A stretch of 64,000 nt of DNA. Origin: G963664115 sp965216035. Its GTDB lineage: Bacteria; Acidobacteriota; Terriglobia; 20CM-2-55-15. The stretch is taken from positions 496,001 through 560,000 of the forward strand of contig CBDCFM010000021.1 of NCBI GenBank assembly GCA_965216035.1. The letters are read 5' to 3'. Under the pieces are notes generated by a model. That model saw only the letters and a list, made by a program, of their open reading frames with translations, was not told the origin of the DNA and searched no databases. This document shows positions 61,860-64,000 of this stretch, in pieces; position 1 is the stretch's first letter, and every line of letters begins with the position of its first letter. A program made the translations under genes and the position numbers.

Positions 61860-62405
61860 CTATTCCTCGTTTCCTTCGGCATTCGCACGAGTCAGCACCG
61901 CCATTAATTCGGGGTATTTCGTGAAGCCCCAATGTGAGCCCGGGATATCCATTCCGAGTAGCGCATAGCACATCATTTCGTGCTTCGCTTCATCCATCGA
62001 GGTGGGATTGTCGTCTTCGCTATGGGATCCGATCATGTGCAAGAGTTGGTGCACGACCGTGACGCACAATTTGTCGAAGTCGATGCCTGCTCTCAGGAGC
62101 TTGCGGTTCAGAAACACCACAGGGGAATCTGTCATGGCGTATGCAAGCACGCTCTTTTCGCCAGTGGTTACGAACGCAACGCCGCTCGAAGCGTCACGTA
62201 TGGTTTTCCTGAACTGATCGTCAACCCACTCAATGTCGTCGCAGCGTTCCAAACTGTCGTCAATTCTGTCGCATACACGGCCTAAGAGTTGCTTTTCTGC
62301 TTCAGTGAGATTCTTGATCCGTATCGGCACGACCTCCCCGTTGATCCCACGAACTCTAATTTTTGTCGACGGAATCTTCGCAACCATGAACGTTCTATCT
62401 GTCAT
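61860..62405 (-). CDS. Zincin-like protein with HQxxHxxGxxH
   Basis: The 181-residue protein starts at ATG 62405; GTG 62411 is an alternative. No signal peptide is evident. The centre reads VVHQLLHMIGSHSEDD, which equals the HExxHxxGxxH zinc signature of metzincin-type proteases except that the catalytic Glu is Gln (codon CAA). The three His that would bind zinc are kept. It may be an inactive zinc-binding relative or a protease with a point mutation. No further family assignment. Confidence 0.6.
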   Translation of the reverse strand: MTDRTFMVAKIPSTKIRVRGINGEVVPIRIKNLTEAEKQLLGRVCDRIDDSLERCDDIEWVDDQFRKTIRDASSGVAFVTTGEKSVLAYAMTDSPVVFLNRKLLRAGIDFDKLCVTVVHQLLHMIGSHSEDDNPTSMDEAKHEMMCYALLGMDIPGSHWGFTKYPELMAVLTRANAEGNEE

Positions 62406-62511
62406 CACCACTCCCGTGCGCCCGCTACTGATCTAAGAATACCCGCCGATCGGTATGAATGTGAGATTTCAATAACATGGGCTCATGCTCGTATGGTCAA
62501 CCTTCCAGAGA

Positions 62512-62657
62512 TGTGACTGTTTGATTGACCTCGAATCCCGTATGTAGTCTCATTCACCTAACTATTAACCGTGAATTACGGCAGATCGTCTAATGCGGGG
62601 CTTAGCTATGCTGCCCCAGGGTCGGGGATCGCGAAGCCTCTCGAGAGGAGATTGAAA
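62512..62657 (+). promoter_or_regulatory. Type II leader before arylsulfotransferase
   Basis: GATGTGACTGTTTGATTGACC, 12 bases, TGTAG, TCTCAT repeats the type II leader (TTGACC at 62525-62530, TCTCAT at 62548-62553). A small GGGGC/GCCCC hairpin lies at about 62596-62616, and GAGAGGAG gives the ribosome-binding site. No kinase stub is left between the promoter and the ATG at 62658. Confidence 0.5.
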
Positions 62658-64000
62658 ATGAGCAGACTCATAATGCTGATAGCCGCCCTCGTTCTGACAC
62701 CGTCACTACTCCTGACTTATCAGTCTGTTTTCCCGACCGGCACAACCGTGTTCCATCCGGACAAGACGTGGAGCGGCTACACCGTCTTTGAGATTCGGGA
62801 CGGCGGGAACACTGCCCCGGGGGCTGCCCTCGTTGACATGAACGGCAACCTGGTCAAGCACTGGACGGAAGTGGCAGCTGCGCCGGGTCCGGTTCGTATC
62901 CTGCCGGGCGGTTACGTCGTCGGTGGGACCCACAACCGGCAGGGGCACCAGGAGGCGCTGGAACTGATCCAGGTGGACTGGGATGGCGAGGTCGTCTGGA
63001 AGTTCGATCGCACCGAGCTGGTGGAGGAAGAGGGCGAAGAACCCAGGTGGATGGCCCGGCAGCACCATGACTGGCAGCGCGAGGGCAGCCCTGTCGGCTA
63101 CTACGCCCCTGACGCTCGGCCGATGGTGGAAGGGGGCCGCACGCTCATTCTGGCACATCGCAACGTCCTGCGGCCGGAGATTTCCGACAAGCTGCTCGAA
63201 GACGACTACATTCTGGAGGTCACCTGGGACGGCGACGTCGTCTGGGATTGGCTGGCGAGCGACCATCTCGACGATCTTGGCTTCAGCGGCGAGGCCCGTA
63301 ATACGATCTACCGCTATCCTGGCTGGACCGAAACACGGGGCAGCGCCGACTGGTTGCACATCAACAGTGCGTCATACCTGGGTCCGAATCGATGGTATGA
63401 CAATGGGGATGAACGGTTCGACCCGGAGAATATCATTTGGAGCAGCCGTCAGGCGAACATCATCGCCATCGTCGATCGAACGGGCACTGTTGTCTGGAAG
63501 ATGGGGCCTGACTACCGGGATACACCCGCACTGGCCGAGCTGGGCCAGATCGTGGGCCAGCATCACCCGCATCTCATCCCGGTGGGCCTGCCCGGCGCCG
63601 GTAATCTACTGGTATTCGACAACGGCGGTGCGGCGGGCTATGGAGCCCCAACCCCGACGGCGCCGACCGGCCGCTCGTCGGTCAGCCGCTTCGGGTCCCG
63701 CGTCCTTGAGCTGAACCCCGTGACGTTCGAAAGGGTCTGGGAGTACTCGGTTCCCATCCAGGGTCGGGCGATGTTCTTCAGTCAGAACGTCAGCTCGGCC
63801 CAGCGACTGCCGAACGGCAACACTCTGATTACCGCGGGAGCCCCCGGACGAATCTTCGAGGTGACGATGGATGACGAGATCGTTTGGGAGTACATCAATC
63901 CGTACTACACAGAAGATCGCAATCGCCTCTACCGCGCCTACCGCGTGCCATACGACTGGGTGCCGCAGCTCGAGCGCCCGAGAGAGACCGCGGTGATTCC
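62658..64000 (+). CDS. Arylsulfotransferase family protein (incomplete at window end)
   Basis: ATG 62658 opens a frame that stays open for 447 codons to the end of the window. It has a signal peptide (LIMLIAALVLTPSLLLTYQS). Propeller blades follow with repeated W-D/N-G-x-V-V-W motifs (VDWDGEVVWKFD; VTWDGDVVWDWLA; DRTGTVVWKMGPDYR). HHPHLIP and ITAGAPGRIFEVTMDDEIVWEY follow near the C-terminus. PF05935-type enzymes move sulfate between phenolic compounds in the periplasm, using a catalytic His. The last residues are outside the window. It is the cargo of the twelfth leader. Confidence 0.88.
   Translation, partial: MSRLIMLIAALVLTPSLLLTYQSVFPTGTTVFHPDKTWSGYTVFEIRDGGNTAPGAALVDMNGNLVKHWTEVAAAPGPVRILPGGYVVGGTHNRQGHQEALELIQVDWDGEVVWKFDRTELVEEEGEEPRWMARQHHDWQREGSPVGYYAPDARPMVEGGRTLILAHRNVLRPEISDKLLEDDYILEVTWDGDVVWDWLASDHLDDLGFSGEARNTIYRYPGWTETRGSADWLHINSASYLGPNRWYDNGDERFDPENIIWSSRQANIIAIVDRTGTVVWKMGPDYRDTPALAELGQIVGQHHPHLIPVGLPGAGNLLVFDNGGAAGYGAPTPTAPTGRSSVSRFGSRVLELNPVTFERVWEYSVPIQGRAMFFSQNVSSAQRLPNGNTLITAGAPGRIFEVTMDDEIVWEYINPYYTEDRNRLYRAYRVPYDWVPQLERPRETAVI

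Overview
The window reads as one contig of a GC-rich chromosome, probably Acidobacteriota (a Vicinamibacteria-like lineage). This is an inference from gene families: many Hanks-type kinase N-termini of the form MExGTxLGxY, Oar-like TonB-receptor and DUF5916 outer-membrane proteins, DUF6152 proteins beside the exported 'GDPDLQG' family, and secreted catabolic enzymes. No rRNA, tRNA or CRISPR array was seen.

The most unusual feature is a dispersed leader module, always on the + strand. It consists of a TAAATCC-type inverted repeat, a sigma70-like promoter (several with TAGACT or TATTAT/TATTCT as -10), and the first 10-98 codons of a serine/threonine kinase gene. After this stub the kinase stops and an unrelated gene follows. 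Stubs lie at 555, 3922, 7020, 10665, 16596, 20761, 25056, 37319 and 54716; related leaders without a clear stub lie near 8507, 14046, 18442 and 62525. The downstream cargo includes two gamma-glutamyltransferases, a BBE-type FAD oxidase, an amidohydrolase fused in frame to the stub, a remnant of an exported protein, an LVIVD lipoprotein, an acetamidase, an aldehyde dehydrogenase and an arylsulfotransferase. Kinase 3' ends survive after two cargo blocks (12475-12774 and about 26851-26976), so these cargoes appear to sit inside gutted kinase genes. Several stub reading frames end within a few bases of the cargo start codon, which suggests translational coupling.

1-20.6 kb is rich in mobile DNA. 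Three IS30 copies are all inserted at the same base of the leader inverted repeat. There is an IS3 inside the FAD oxidase with a 3-bp duplication, an ISNCY element broken by an IS3 fragment, an IS110 with a possible bridge-RNA region, and an IS3 with a partial tandem duplication. Between and after these lie pseudogenes, an orphan FlgC-like gene, a broken integrase and a metallo-hydrolase.

20.7-38.5 kb is mostly secreted or envelope functions: LVIVD lipoprotein, polysaccharide deacetylase, MFS transporter, second gamma-glutamyltransferase, DUF4395 protein, zinc-ribbon protein, exported hypothetical proteins, a SorAB-like sulfite dehydrogenase pair, a MITE-like repeat, a frameshifted TonB-type receptor, a DUF5916 protein and an acetamidase.

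38.8-43.2 kb is a tight four-gene operon (class III aminotransferase, small membrane protein, sodium:solute symporter, methylmalonate-semialdehyde dehydrogenase) that fits uptake and breakdown of beta-alanine-like amino acids. Malate synthase follows. An opposing block carries an Nramp-like transporter, a ketopantoate-reductase-like protein and formyl-CoA transferase (frc). 50-64 kb carries a DUF5666 protein, an exported leucine-rich-variant repeat protein, aldehyde dehydrogenase, more DUF6152/GDPDLQG genes (one frameshifted), a beta-propeller gene with an in-frame TGA, a protease-like protein with HQxxH in place of HExxH, and an arylsulfotransferase running off the end.
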